Source of the DNA: Bacilli bacterium
GTDB lineage: Bacteria > Bacillota_I > Bacilli_A > RF39 > UBA660
NCBI GenBank assembly: GCA_017433415.1
Contig: JAFRHI010000012.1
Span: 1-44,606 of the forward strand
Reading direction: 5' to 3'
Length of the DNA stretch: 44,606 nt
Part shown: positions 18,244-27,477 of the stretch, piece by piece
Position numbering within the stretch: position 1 is the first letter of the stretch
Layout: each line of letters opens with the position of its first letter
Translations under genes and position numbers: made by a program
The notes under the pieces: model-generated
The model's input: only the letters and a program-made list of their open reading frames with translations
Database searches by the model: none
Told to the model about the DNA's origin: nothing

Positions 18244-20304
18244 ATGAAAGCATTAAAACACTCGTTTAAAAAATTTCAAAAATATATTATGAATACAGCA
18301 AAAAGAATTAAGAAAGAGCATTTAATACAAGAGTACTTTAAAAATAATGTCTTATTTATTACTTTTGTCTTAACTGCTGTAATTAACTCAACAGCTCTTA
18401 GATTCTTTTGTATGCATTCACTAGAAAATTATTTATCATTTAAAGCAATCCTTGCCGATACAATAGTTGCTATGTTTATTGGTTCATTTGCTTATTTAAT
18501 TAAGCCAAGAAATAGATTCATTTATTATTTGTCATTTTGTATCTTTTTAGCAGCCATCTGTATTGTCAATTCTGCTTATTATACTTTCTATACATCATTT
18601 GCTTCAATTTCTATGCTTTCTTTAACACAATATGTTGGAGAAGTTAGTGATGCTGTAGTAGAAAATGTAATACAATTAAAAGATTTATTCTATTTATTAG
18701 CGCCAATAACATTAATAATTGTCCACTATAAATTGAAAAAGAAGAATTATTATAAGAAAGTAGAAATAAAAGCTGATAGAAAAGCTCGAACATTTAAAAC
18801 TTTAGGTGCAACAGGTATTTTATTATTTATCTTTCTTGTTTCTTTATCATCACTTGATATATCTCGTTTTTTTAAACAATGGAATAAAGAATATGTAGTT
18901 ATGAGATTTGGTATTTATATATATCAAGCTAATGACTTAATAACATCTGTTCAACCTAAAATAAATGCTATGTTTGGTTATGAACAAGCTTATAAGAAAT
19001 TTAATGACTACTTTGCAGAAAAACAACCAAAGGAAAACAATGAATATACAAATATCTTTGCAGGTAAAAACATTATTGCCATCCATGCTGAAAGCATGAT
19101 GACTAATGTTATCGGAATGGAATTTAATGGTCAAGAAGTGACACCTAATTTAAATAAATTATCTAAGCAAGGAATGTATTTTTCTAATTTCTATTCACAA
19201 GTTAGTGTTGGTACTAGTAGTGATTCAGAATTGACATATAATACATCTTTAATGCCAACAAAGAGTGGCACAGCCTTTGTTACATATTCAGATAGAAAGT
19301 ATATTGCTACACCACATCTTCTAAGTGACATGGGATATTATACATTTAGTATGCACGCTAATAACGCTGATTTCTGGAATAGAAGAACAATGCATAAAAC
19401 TTTGGGATATGAGAGATTTTATAGTAAAACTGATTATGAAGTTTTAAAAGAAAATTTAATAGGACTAGGGTTATCAGACAAAGAATTTTTCAGACAGTCA
19501 CTTGATAAATTAGAAACAATTAATTCCGAAAAAGAACATTGGTATGGCTTACTAATCATGCTTAGTAATCACACCCCATTTTCTGAAGTTGATAAATATG
19601 GTGATTTTCCTGTCGATATAAAGGAAACAATTGAAACAGAAAATGGTCCTGAAGAAGTTTCATATCCATATATGGAAGGAACAAAATTAGGCAACTATTT
19701 TAAATCAATTCACTATGCAGACGAAGCATTAGGCGAATTCATAACTGGATTGGAAGAACGTGGACTATTAGATAATACTGTTGTTGTATTATATGGAGAT
19801 CATGATGCTAGATTACCAAAAAAAGACTACAATAGATATTATAATTATGATAAAGAAAATGATACAACTCTCGAAAAAGAGGATCCTAACTATAAAGAAT
19901 ATGACTCTTTCCAATATGAACTAGGTCGAAAAGTTCCATTCATAATCTGGACTAAAGATATGGAAGGAACAAAACTAAACTTCGAAAATACTAATGTAAT
20001 GGGAATGTATGATGTAATGCCAACGCTTGGTAATATGTTTGGTTTCCATAATGAATATGCCCTAGGACATGATATTTATCAAATAAGAGACAATAATATT
20101 GTAGTTTTCCCTAATGGTAATTGGGTTACTAATAAAATGTATTATAATAGTCAAAAGGCAGCATATTTATCATTATCAGATGAGCCAATAACTGAAGAAG
20201 AAATAAATAATAATACAGAATATGCTAATAGATTACTTGATGTATCAAATAGCATAATAGTATTTGACTTACTAAATGAAGAAAAAAGAAAAAATATGGA
20301 GTAG
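18244..20304 (+). CDS. LTA synthase family protein (membrane sulfatase-fold phosphotransferase)
   Basis: 686 residues: about five membrane helices in the first 200 residues, then an outer alkaline-phosphatase/sulfatase-fold domain. Family motifs: NIIAIHAESMM with the metal-binding Glu near residue 283, EVTPNLNKLSKQGMYFSNFY, the nucleophile loop GTSSDSE at 323-329, LSNHTPF and YGDHDARL near 517. LtaS enzymes polymerise glycerol phosphate from phosphatidylglycerol onto a lipid anchor. In S. aureus LtaS the loop reads GKTSD with Thr300 as nucleophile; by alignment that position here is Ser325, with a Thr one residue earlier. The precise substrate (glycerol phosphate or phosphoethanolamine transfer) cannot be decided. 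The downstream gene starts 8 bases after the stop. Confidence 0.92.
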   Translation: MKALKHSFKKFQKYIMNTAKRIKKEHLIQEYFKNNVLFITFVLTAVINSTALRFFCMHSLENYLSFKAILADTIVAMFIGSFAYLIKPRNRFIYYLSFCIFLAAICIVNSAYYTFYTSFASISMLSLTQYVGEVSDAVVENVIQLKDLFYLLAPITLIIVHYKLKKKNYYKKVEIKADRKARTFKTLGATGILLFIFLVSLSSLDISRFFKQWNKEYVVMRFGIYIYQANDLITSVQPKINAMFGYEQAYKKFNDYFAEKQPKENNEYTNIFAGKNIIAIHAESMMTNVIGMEFNGQEVTPNLNKLSKQGMYFSNFYSQVSVGTSSDSELTYNTSLMPTKSGTAFVTYSDRKYIATPHLLSDMGYYTFSMHANNADFWNRRTMHKTLGYERFYSKTDYEVLKENLIGLGLSDKEFFRQSLDKLETINSEKEHWYGLLIMLSNHTPFSEVDKYGDFPVDIKETIETENGPEEVSYPYMEGTKLGNYFKSIHYADEALGEFITGLEERGLLDNTVVVLYGDHDARLPKKDYNRYYNYDKENDTTLEKEDPNYKEYDSFQYELGRKVPFIIWTKDMEGTKLNFENTNVMGMYDVMPTLGNMFGFHNEYALGHDIYQIRDNNIVVFPNGNWVTNKMYYNSQKAAYLSLSDEPITEEEINNNTEYANRLLDVSNSIIVFDLLNEEKRKNME

Positions 20305-20312
20305 AGGGGAAT

Positions 20313-20942
20313 ATGAAGCTAAAGAAAAAAGTAAAAATAACACTCTTTATAATTTTATGGATAATAGTAGCAGTAGCTGGAATATTTGTTTATAAAAAGT
20401 ATTTTGCTACAAAATCAAAAGAAGTAAAAGAAGTAAAGGTAGTAAACCAAGTAGAAAAATATGGATATACCCTAAAAGAAAATAAACCTGCTAAGTATAA
20501 AGAGATGTTTGAAGAGTTAAAGAAGATATTAAATAAAGAAAATGTAGATGAAGAAGAGTATGTAAAAAAAATAACAGAAATGTTTATTTATGATTTCTAT
20601 TCTTTAAATGATAAAGTTGCCAAAACAGATATTGGCGGAACAGAGTTTGTCTATAATGAAATATTAGAAAATTTTCTTAAAAATGCGCAAGATACCTATT
20701 ATAAATATATAGAAAGTAATATCTATAATAATCGTAAACAATCACTTCCTGTTGTTGCTAATATTAGTATTGATAATGTTGAAAAGAAACCATTTGCCTA
20801 TGGCAACAAAACAGATGAAGAAGCTTATGTTGTTGAGGCCTCTTGGACATATACAGATGATCAATTTTCTAGTTATCAAAATAAAGCAACTTTAGTATTT
20901 ATTCATGATGATGTAAAATTAAGTTTAGTAGAACTACAATAG
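20313..20942 (+). CDS. Unknown membrane-anchored protein downstream of the LtaS-family gene
   Basis: 209 residues: a Lys-rich start, one membrane helix at about 9-27, then a Lys/Glu-rich linker and an outer domain of about 150 residues. The mix of helices (MFEELKKILNKEN, EEEYVKKITEMFIYDFYSL) and later beta strands (LPVVANISIDNVEKK, EASWTYTDDQF, ATLVFIHDDVKLSLVEL) suggests a small alpha+beta, perhaps NTF2-like, fold; this is inference. AGAGGGGA lies before the ATG, 8 bases after the upstream stop, so it should be cotranscribed with the LtaS-family gene and may act with it. Confidence 0.82.
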   Translation: MKLKKKVKITLFIILWIIVAVAGIFVYKKYFATKSKEVKEVKVVNQVEKYGYTLKENKPAKYKEMFEELKKILNKENVDEEEYVKKITEMFIYDFYSLNDKVAKTDIGGTEFVYNEILENFLKNAQDTYYKYIESNIYNNRKQSLPVVANISIDNVEKKPFAYGNKTDEEAYVVEASWTYTDDQFSSYQNKATLVFIHDDVKLSLVELQ

Positions 20943-20960
20943 TAGTTCTTTTCTTTTTTT
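20930..20960 (+). terminator. Rho-independent terminator
   Basis: An 8-bp stem (AGAACTAC at 20930-20937 with GTAGTTCT at 20942-20949), loop AATA, and a long T-rich tail. Confidence 0.88.
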
Positions 20961-21000
20961 TGTGTTAAAATTAACTATATAAAATAGGAACGTGATATAT

Positions 21001-21597
21001 ATGAAAAAAACTATTATAAAGAATGTGGTTGGCGCATTATTATTTGGATTGTTTTTTATATCATTCATAGATAGTAGAGCTTTGCCATATGCGGCACTTT
21101 TAGTCGGAATATTAGTATTAGGAACAATGATGTTTTTTTGGGGCTTAATATATTATTTAATATGCAGAGAGTTATTTAAAAGTAAAAAAATATATTTAAA
21201 AGCAGCGGCAATACTTATATTTATAGGTGCTTTACTAGGCATAATGGGATTTATTATCTCTTTATCAAGTGTTGGTTTTGATGAGTTATATGATGTTAAT
21301 AAAGTGCAAGTTGTTAAAGTAGAAAGAAATAAATTATTTATAGACTATACAGAATACAGTAATGGTGATTATGATTTAAAAGAAATAAAAAAACCACTAT
21401 TTATAAAGATAAAAAGTGGACAAAAAATTTTTGTTAGATATCCATATAATAAACCAGAAAAAATGCATCACATAATTGGTCAAGAAAATGCAGGTATAAT
21501 ATTAATTATAGGATTAATAATAGAATCAATTGGTGGATTAATTGTCATGCCATATATATTGTTAAAAAATATAAAAAAGAAAGGTAATCGGAAATGA
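21001..21597 (+). CDS. Unknown four-helix membrane protein
   Basis: The ATG at 21001 is chosen; an in-frame GTG at 20992 is too close to the AGGA at 20986-20989. The 198 residues give hydrophobic segments at about 6-25, 32-56, 68-89 and 163-187. Between helices three and four lies a loop of about 70 residues (VQVVKVERNKLFIDYTEY, later IFVRYPYNKPEK) that resembles the beta-stranded loop of DUF3592-like proteins; that is an impression only. It ends in UGA within a bidirectional terminator shared with the converging LCP gene. Function unknown. Confidence 0.78.
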   Translation: MKKTIIKNVVGALLFGLFFISFIDSRALPYAALLVGILVLGTMMFFWGLIYYLICRELFKSKKIYLKAAAILIFIGALLGIMGFIISLSSVGFDELYDVNKVQVVKVERNKLFIDYTEYSNGDYDLKEIKKPLFIKIKSGQKIFVRYPYNKPEKMHHIIGQENAGIILIIGLIIESIGGLIVMPYILLKNIKKKGNRK

Positions 21598-21605
21598 TTA
21601 CCTTT
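21580..21605. terminator. Bidirectional terminator between converging genes
   Basis: A 10-bp stem (AAAGGTAATC at 21580-21589 with GATTACCTTT at 21596-21605) and a 6-base loop. T-runs lie on the plus strand after it and on the minus strand beyond 21580, so it can serve both genes. Confidence 0.88.
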
Positions 21606-21606
21606 T

Positions 21607-21830
21607 TTATTCATCTGGATCTTCTGATGGAGTAGGAGGTGTAGGTGGAGTAGGAGGTGTAGGCGGATTAACTGGATCATCACCACCACTAGGTGTCGGA
21701 GTATCTCCACCGCTACCACTACCAGAATCATCACCTTCATCATCTGTAGGATCTTTATCTTTATCGCTATCTTTATCCTTATCTTTGTCCTTGTCCTTGC
21801 CTTTGTCTTTATCTTTATCATCATCCTTGC
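21607..21830 (-). repeat. Low-complexity tail of the LCP protein
   Basis: The last 75 or so residues consist of alternating Asp and Lys over about 24 residues, then an Asp/Ser/Gly block and PTPPTPP-type repeats. It looks like a flexible spacer that could cross the cell wall. Confidence 0.8.
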
Positions 21831-23637
21831 CAGATAAAGTTAAAACAACACTACCTTTAATTTTATCAATTCTTGTTTTTGCTGGATAGCTTTGTTCAGA
21901 AACAGTTCCTCCAGTTCCAACAAAGGAAACAGTTATACCATACTTACTAGCTGTAGCTCTTGCTTGTGCTTCAGTATCACCAGTAAAGTCAGGAAGCAAA
22001 GAATAACTAAATCCTGTCCTATATGGACCTTGACCAATTACTGGTTTTTCATATGGATTATTAATAGAAAAATGAAATTCTGTAATATCTTCATGCTCAA
22101 CCAACTCAAGATTTTCCTTCATAGCTTGAATAATATCTTTTCTACTACTCTTATTTGGAACATAGTCCCATAAAACCATTCTTGCTCTTTCATCATAAAT
22201 CATTTGTCCAGTACCTTGAAGATATAATTGTTGAATATTTATTAAGTCAGTATCTTCACTATTAGAACTCTTCTTTATAATATCTTTAGCAATATTATAA
22301 AATGACAAAATTTGTTTTGTAGTAAGATTTGTATCTAAACTATTAGAAACAGTATTTAACAAATCCATAAATGTTGTAACATCTTTAATATTTTTAATTT
22401 TATTAATTAAAGCCATAACAATTTCTTGTTGATGTTGAGCTCTTCCAAAGTCACCATTTGCTAAGGCTTTTCTGTTTCTCGCAAATACTAATGCTTGTTC
22501 TCCATTAAGTGTTTGATAGCCAGGTTTAATACAAATTTCACGTCCACGACTAGAATCATCTGTACAAAGAGTTTGTTCAACGTTAACATCAACACCGCCA
22601 ACAGCATCAACTAATTTAACTAGTCCCTTGAAATTAATCTTTGCATAGTAGTCAATTGTTACATCAAAGTAATTCTGAATAGTATTAATCATGCAATCAT
22701 TACCATAGGCAGCAGCATGAGTTATTTTGTTCTCAGGTCTACCACTCCAACAAGCAATTGGAACATAGGAGTCTCTAGGGATAGAAACCATTGTTGCATT
22801 AAGTGTTTTTGGATTAAATGTTATAAGTATTAAAGTATCACCATTCGCAATAGCATTCTTTGATAAAACTTCATCAGTAGAATCAATTCCCATTAAAAGA
22901 ATTGTAAAAGGTTCAGTAACTGATTTTCCTGAAGAAGCAGTTTCTATCTTAGAAGTAGCAGCTTTCTTCATTTTTTTATCTTTACTAATAATTACTTTAG
23001 TATCAGTTTCAATGTTTTCATAACCAGTAATACCAGAAAACATTGAAACATAACTGTCAGCTACAAACATTCCATCTAATTCATCAGAATACATATCAAC
23101 AAGCATAGTAGTATAATCATCATATTCTTTAATTTCATTATCATCTTGTAAATTATGCTCTTTGATTATTTCTTGTGGAATTATATAACCTTCAGGATTT
23201 TTCTTATCACTAAGAATACCAATAGTCATATCCTTAATATCTTTAATATCTTCTGCCGGATTCTTACTCATAACAAGTAAATCAGAAGTATAAGTAATAA
23301 CCTCTTTATTAATATTACTCAATTGCCCATATATATAGAAAATTGCTCCACCAATACCTAAGCAAACAATTGAATATATAAATAATATAAAAGTAAATAA
23401 TCCTTTTCTTGGTTTTTTTCTCTTTTTCTTGCCTTTAACATATCTTCTTGTTTTTAATATAAAGACTAAATCAAGAAAAGCAATAACTCCCATTACAATA
23501 TATCTCATTAAATCTTCAATAGAATTTAATAAAAATATTTCGTATATTGCAAATGCACTAGTAACTAATGCAATTATTAATACAATTACCATAATAAAAT
23601 TTATAAATTTCCCACTTTTTTCCTTACTTTTTGCCAT
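21607..23637 (-). CDS. LytR-CpsA-Psr (LCP) family protein with extra outer domains
   Basis: 676 residues on the minus strand. About three membrane helices lie in residues 10-98. A region at about 100-210 (MTIGILSDKKNPEG, ELDGMFVADSYVSMF) has the look of a solute-binding-type fold. The LCP catalytic domain runs from about 241 (PFTILLMGIDSTD) through ATMVSIPRDSYVPI near 284 to ALVFARNRKALANGDFGRAQ near 390, with the conserved Arg/Asp residues that bind the lipid pyrophosphate. A PASTA-like unit (LPDFTGDTEAQARATASKYG) follows, then a Lys/Asp-repeat and a Pro/Thr tail. LCP enzymes attach teichoic acids or polysaccharides from undecaprenyl carriers to peptidoglycan; here the rhamnose polymer made by 32421-40599 is a plausible cargo. 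GGAGGACG precedes the ATG. Confidence 0.92.
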   Translation of the reverse strand: MAKSKEKSGKFINFIMVIVLIIALVTSAFAIYEIFLLNSIEDLMRYIVMGVIAFLDLVFILKTRRYVKGKKKRKKPRKGLFTFILFIYSIVCLGIGGAIFYIYGQLSNINKEVITYTSDLLVMSKNPAEDIKDIKDMTIGILSDKKNPEGYIIPQEIIKEHNLQDDNEIKEYDDYTTMLVDMYSDELDGMFVADSYVSMFSGITGYENIETDTKVIISKDKKMKKAATSKIETASSGKSVTEPFTILLMGIDSTDEVLSKNAIANGDTLILITFNPKTLNATMVSIPRDSYVPIACWSGRPENKITHAAAYGNDCMINTIQNYFDVTIDYYAKINFKGLVKLVDAVGGVDVNVEQTLCTDDSSRGREICIKPGYQTLNGEQALVFARNRKALANGDFGRAQHQQEIVMALINKIKNIKDVTTFMDLLNTVSNSLDTNLTTKQILSFYNIAKDIIKKSSNSEDTDLINIQQLYLQGTGQMIYDERARMVLWDYVPNKSSRKDIIQAMKENLELVEHEDITEFHFSINNPYEKPVIGQGPYRTGFSYSLLPDFTGDTEAQARATASKYGITVSFVGTGGTVSEQSYPAKTRIDKIKGSVVLTLSGKDDDKDKDKGKDKDKDKDKDSDKDKDPTDDEGDDSGSGSGGDTPTPSGGDDPVNPPTPPTPPTPPTPSEDPDE

Positions 23638-23672
23638 TTTCGTCCTCCAAAAAATAAAATCCTTATTATATG

Positions 23673-23701
23673 ATTATACCTAATATTAATCATTTTATCA
23701 A
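23673..23701 (-). promoter_or_regulatory. Sigma-A-type promoter for the LCP gene
   Basis: Read on the minus strand: TTGATA (23701-23696), a 17-base spacer and TATAAT (23678-23673), 36 bases before the start codon. It lies in the divergent gap 23638-23835; the rest of that gap shows only AT-rich sequence and the opposite promoter. Confidence 0.7.
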
Positions 23702-23796
23702 GTTAACAAGTAAAACTTTCAAATAAAATTATTTCTTGTAAAATAATGTAAATGCTATGAAAACATCTGTAAATGACTTAGTTTTCAAAGTACAAA

Positions 23797-23806
23797 ATGC
23801 TATAAT
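23797..23806 (+). promoter_or_regulatory. Extended -10 promoter for the glucosaminidase gene
   Basis: ATGCTATAAT, 30 bases before the start codon; the -35 region is poor. Confidence 0.65.
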
Positions 23807-23835
23807 AGAATTAGGAGAATATGAGGAGGTATAAA

Positions 23836-26800
23836 ATGAAAAAGAAATTTATCTTAATTGCTTTATTATTAGTTTTTATCACAGCAAAAAACGTTTATGC
23901 CTTTGATTCTAATAATTATAAAAATAGAAATCTATGCGGTAACTTTGAAGTTGCTGGTTTTCATAGTGATGGAGTAATTGACACTGTATCATGTCATGGT
24001 ACTTATGCAGAAGCTAAACAAGCAATGACTAATAATGGTGCTAGGGATTTAGCAATCATGACAAAGGTATCTGGTCAAACTAAAATAATAGATGCTAATG
24101 TTGCTTTACTTGATTTAAGTGTCAATCCTGAAACCTTAACATATTTTTATACAAATAGTGAATTAACTTCATCATCTTACACATATATGGATACAGGATC
24201 TTTATATGGTGGAGTAGATGGTGCTCATATAGAAACTAGTTATTCCAATGCCAAAGGAGTTTGGACTGCTAAAGTTAGAATTGGTAATTTTACTGGTTGG
24301 ATAGCGCAATCAACATATGAAATAGTGCCAATTACTTGGGTAAAGTCAGCAAGTTCTTATACGATAACTAATAGTGATATTAGACATAACTATGTTGCTA
24401 AAATACAAAATGAATATTATGGTTCAGGTGGAAGAACAATTGGTCCTAAACCAACAATGCTCGCAACAGGAACATACTATAGTTATGATGGTCATTACTT
24501 TTATTGTGATTTAGAAACATTAATAAAAGATTATAAAAATAATCATTATAATAACTCAGTAAATAAAAACAACCCATATTATAACTATTATATGTATTTA
24601 TCAAATCATACTAAAACAGCATATTCTAGTGTTAATATTGATGAATATATAAGAAACAACTTAGGATATACAAAAAATGTTTATGGTAATTCTGCAAGTA
24701 ATGGAACTTCAAGATTATATGGATCTGGAACATTCTTCTATTATGCCCAAGAAAAATATGGAGTAAACGCTATTCTTTCTCTAAGTCTAAGTAGAAATGA
24801 AACAGGTAATGGTAGAAGTAATCTATCAATTAACAAAAACAATGGTTTTGGTCTTAATGCCGTTGATTCTAATCCAACGCAAGCTGCTAATTGGTATCCC
24901 ACATTTGCCAGTAGTATTTTAGGATATTCATCAAAATGGATAACTTATGGCTATGCCCACCCAAGAGATTGGCGCTATTTTGGACCCCAATTCGGTGATA
25001 AGTGGATTGGTATGAATGTCAAATATGCATCTGATACTTATTGGTCAGAGAAAATGGCTGCTAACTATTATTCATTGGATAAAGCCTTAGGTATGCAAGA
25101 CTATAACTATTATCAATTAGGAGTAGTTAATGGTCCAACTAATGCTTATAGTGAACCATCTACATCATCTAAATTTATCTACTCATATCCAGAGAAAGAA
25201 GATGCATTAGTAATAGTGGATGAAGTAACAAGAAATAATGAAAAATGGTACAAAGTAGTAAGTGACTTAAATATCGATTCTAACTTTAATGAAATATCGT
25301 CAGGTGATTATAATTGGAATGCCTGTGTTTATGTAAAAGCAAGCCAAGTACGTAAAATAAATGATAGTAAAAATGGTAATATTAGTCCTAATAGTGTCTT
25401 TGAATATCAAGATACACACTATCAATATGATCTATATATAAAAGATGCTGACTTAAAACCTAAAGTTGCTATTACAACTAAAAATACGCCATATTATTAT
25501 GATAGTTCATTAACTTCAAAAACGGGACAAACTTTATTAAAAGATCGTTATGTAATGGTTTATACTGCTGCTTATTTAAATAATAGGCCAGTTGCTTACT
25601 TAGTTACTAGTGACTATTTCCATGATCAAAAAGAATGGGTAGCAGCAGATAGTATCAGATTTACTGATACAAGTTATGGAAAAGTTAGTGTTACAGTATC
25701 AGGTAATCAATATACTTGGGTAAACTATAATACTGATGATGCCAGTTATTCATTAATCAGTGGACTATATACATATACTTATGTCCCAGTACTTGAATCT
25801 CAAAAAGTAGGTAATAATACTTGGTACAAAGTACCAGTAAGTTTAACTGATAATAATAATGTTTATGGTTACACTCTAGCAAGTGCCCCTGGAGTAAGTA
25901 TAACTTTATCCACACCAATTGTGGAAAACACTCGTCCAACAATAACTGCTAGTGATAAAACAATTTATGTTGGAGAAGAATTTAATCCAAAAGAAAATGT
26001 AACAGCTTATGATAATGAAGATGGCGATATAACTAATAAAATTGAAGTAATAGAAAATACTATTGATAATACAAAAGCTGGAGAATATAAAGTTACTTAT
26101 AAAGTTAGTGATAGTAAAAATTTAAGTACAAATCTTACAATAAAAGTAACAGTAAAAGAAAATAAAGCTCCAGTAATAAATGCTGAAGATACAGAAATTT
26201 ATGTTAATGAAGAGTTTAACCCACTAGATGGAATATCCGCAACAGATCCTGAAGATGGCGATATAACTAATAAAATAAAAGTCATAGAAAATACTGTTGA
26301 TAATCAAAAAATTGGTGAATATAAAGTAGTATATGAAGTAGTAGATTCTAAAAACAAAAAAACAACAAAAGAAATAAAAGTACAAGTAATTGAAATAATA
26401 GTTGAAGATCCTCTTGATATAAATATAGAAGATTTTGAAAGTATTGAAGATATAGAATCTTTAGGTATAACTGAAAAAGATTCAATATTCTATTTTGATT
26501 ACTTAAAAGAAGTAAATAACAACTTAGAAATAAAAGGATATAATACCATTAAAGGAATAAATAATACCCTAGATAAAGAAATAATTTATATTTTAGTTTA
26601 TGAATCTCTAAATAGTGATGATATTTACTTTGATTTCTTACATAGAATTACTGATAAAAAAGAAATAACTAGACCAGTATATTCAACTGATAATTATGAT
26701 TATACTTATTCCTGGTTTAAAGGAAATATTAATACTGAAGATATTCCTGATGGTGATTATCGACTTAGTGTTATCTCTCTAAGTAATAATTATTACTCAG

Positions 26801-27399
26801 TATCTACAATCAGCAATAAGGTCTTAAAGACACAAGATGCTGATTATGAAGGAGAAAAGTATGTAACTACTAGAACTAACTATTTAGATAATGAATTACC
26901 ATTAGAATTAGTAATAAGAAGTGAAAAGATAGGTACTAAGACAGCAAGTAGTGTTTATAATATTTATAATCAATATCGTAAATTAGAGTTTACTAATAAT
27001 AAATTACATTTAAAAGGAACTTCATATTCATATGGTATGAATCTTTCAGTAAATGCTAATGTACAGAGAAAAATAATTTTTGAAAATACTAAGAATTATG
27101 AAAAGTATACCTATGATTTAGGTAGTATTACTAATGGTTTATATAAAGTAGGAGCTAATCTAGGAGATAATTTAGATAAAGATAGAGCTTGGTTTGATAA
27201 CGAAATAGATATATCTAATATCCCAGTAGGTAATTATGCTATTTACATCTCTAATACATCTAATATTAGTGACTATGGAGAATTAAATGAAATATTAGGT
27301 AGAGATTTATCTAATGTAGTTGAAACAATTAATGATAAAACATATTCATTTGAAGTTAATACTGATAATAGATATCGTATTGAATTAAATGTTGAATAA
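23836..27399 (+). CDS. Large secreted glucosaminidase-family cell-wall hydrolase with Ig-like repeats
   Basis: The ATG at 23836 is chosen because GAGGAGGT at 23823-23830 serves it; an ATG at 23821 precedes that site. 1187 residues. A signal peptide (residues 1-22, ending VYA) is followed by an SH3-like region, then a glucosaminidase-type domain around 290-430 (GVNAILSLSLSRNETGNG with the likely catalytic Glu near 321, NGFGLNAVDS). This family cuts N-acetylglucosaminyl bonds in peptidoglycan. SH3-like segments follow, then two tandem Ig-like units (about 698-774 and 778-854, each with EDGDITNKI, resembling DUF5011) and a C-terminal region of about 330 residues I do not recognise. No anchor or LPXTG motif, so it is probably released or wall-bound through SH3. 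It has its own promoter and terminator. Four Cys in the mature part. Confidence 0.87.
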   Translation: MKKKFILIALLLVFITAKNVYAFDSNNYKNRNLCGNFEVAGFHSDGVIDTVSCHGTYAEAKQAMTNNGARDLAIMTKVSGQTKIIDANVALLDLSVNPETLTYFYTNSELTSSSYTYMDTGSLYGGVDGAHIETSYSNAKGVWTAKVRIGNFTGWIAQSTYEIVPITWVKSASSYTITNSDIRHNYVAKIQNEYYGSGGRTIGPKPTMLATGTYYSYDGHYFYCDLETLIKDYKNNHYNNSVNKNNPYYNYYMYLSNHTKTAYSSVNIDEYIRNNLGYTKNVYGNSASNGTSRLYGSGTFFYYAQEKYGVNAILSLSLSRNETGNGRSNLSINKNNGFGLNAVDSNPTQAANWYPTFASSILGYSSKWITYGYAHPRDWRYFGPQFGDKWIGMNVKYASDTYWSEKMAANYYSLDKALGMQDYNYYQLGVVNGPTNAYSEPSTSSKFIYSYPEKEDALVIVDEVTRNNEKWYKVVSDLNIDSNFNEISSGDYNWNACVYVKASQVRKINDSKNGNISPNSVFEYQDTHYQYDLYIKDADLKPKVAITTKNTPYYYDSSLTSKTGQTLLKDRYVMVYTAAYLNNRPVAYLVTSDYFHDQKEWVAADSIRFTDTSYGKVSVTVSGNQYTWVNYNTDDASYSLISGLYTYTYVPVLESQKVGNNTWYKVPVSLTDNNNVYGYTLASAPGVSITLSTPIVENTRPTITASDKTIYVGEEFNPKENVTAYDNEDGDITNKIEVIENTIDNTKAGEYKVTYKVSDSKNLSTNLTIKVTVKENKAPVINAEDTEIYVNEEFNPLDGISATDPEDGDITNKIKVIENTVDNQKIGEYKVVYEVVDSKNKKTTKEIKVQVIEIIVEDPLDINIEDFESIEDIESLGITEKDSIFYFDYLKEVNNNLEIKGYNTIKGINNTLDKEIIYILVYESLNSDDIYFDFLHRITDKKEITRPVYSTDNYDYTYSWFKGNINTEDIPDGDYRLSVISLSNNYYSVSTISNKVLKTQDADYEGEKYVTTRTNYLDNELPLELVIRSEKIGTKTASSVYNIYNQYRKLEFTNNKLHLKGTSYSYGMNLSVNANVQRKIIFENTKNYEKYTYDLGSITNGLYKVGANLGDNLDKDRAWFDNEIDISNIPVGNYAIYISNTSNISDYGELNEILGRDLSNVVETINDKTYSFEVNTDNRYRIELNVE

Positions 27400-27424
27400 A
27401 AAAGGTAATATTTACCTTTTTTTT
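27398..27424 (+). terminator. Rho-independent terminator
   Basis: An 11-bp stem (27398-27408 with 27412-27422), a 3-base loop and T tract, overlapping the stop codon. Confidence 0.88.
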
Positions 27425-27439
27425 CATTTGTTATATAAT
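27411..27439 (+). promoter_or_regulatory. Promoter candidate for the aminopeptidase gene
   Basis: TATAAT at 27434-27439 with TTTACC at 27411-27416, 17 bases apart; the -35 lies inside the preceding terminator. Confidence 0.5.
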
Positions 27440-27477
27440 TAAAATGAATGGTAATAATATAAAAAGGAGAGATTATA

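Noticed and set aside
21480-21824. Minus-strand frame rich in Ile, Lys and Leu/His overlapping the LCP tail
   Set aside because: A frame shift of the Asp/Lys and Pro/Thr repeats of the LCP gene; composition is a translation artefact.
21751-21830. CRISPR-like short repeats
   Set aside because: Six-base repetition codes for alternating Asp and Lys in frame; no spacers.
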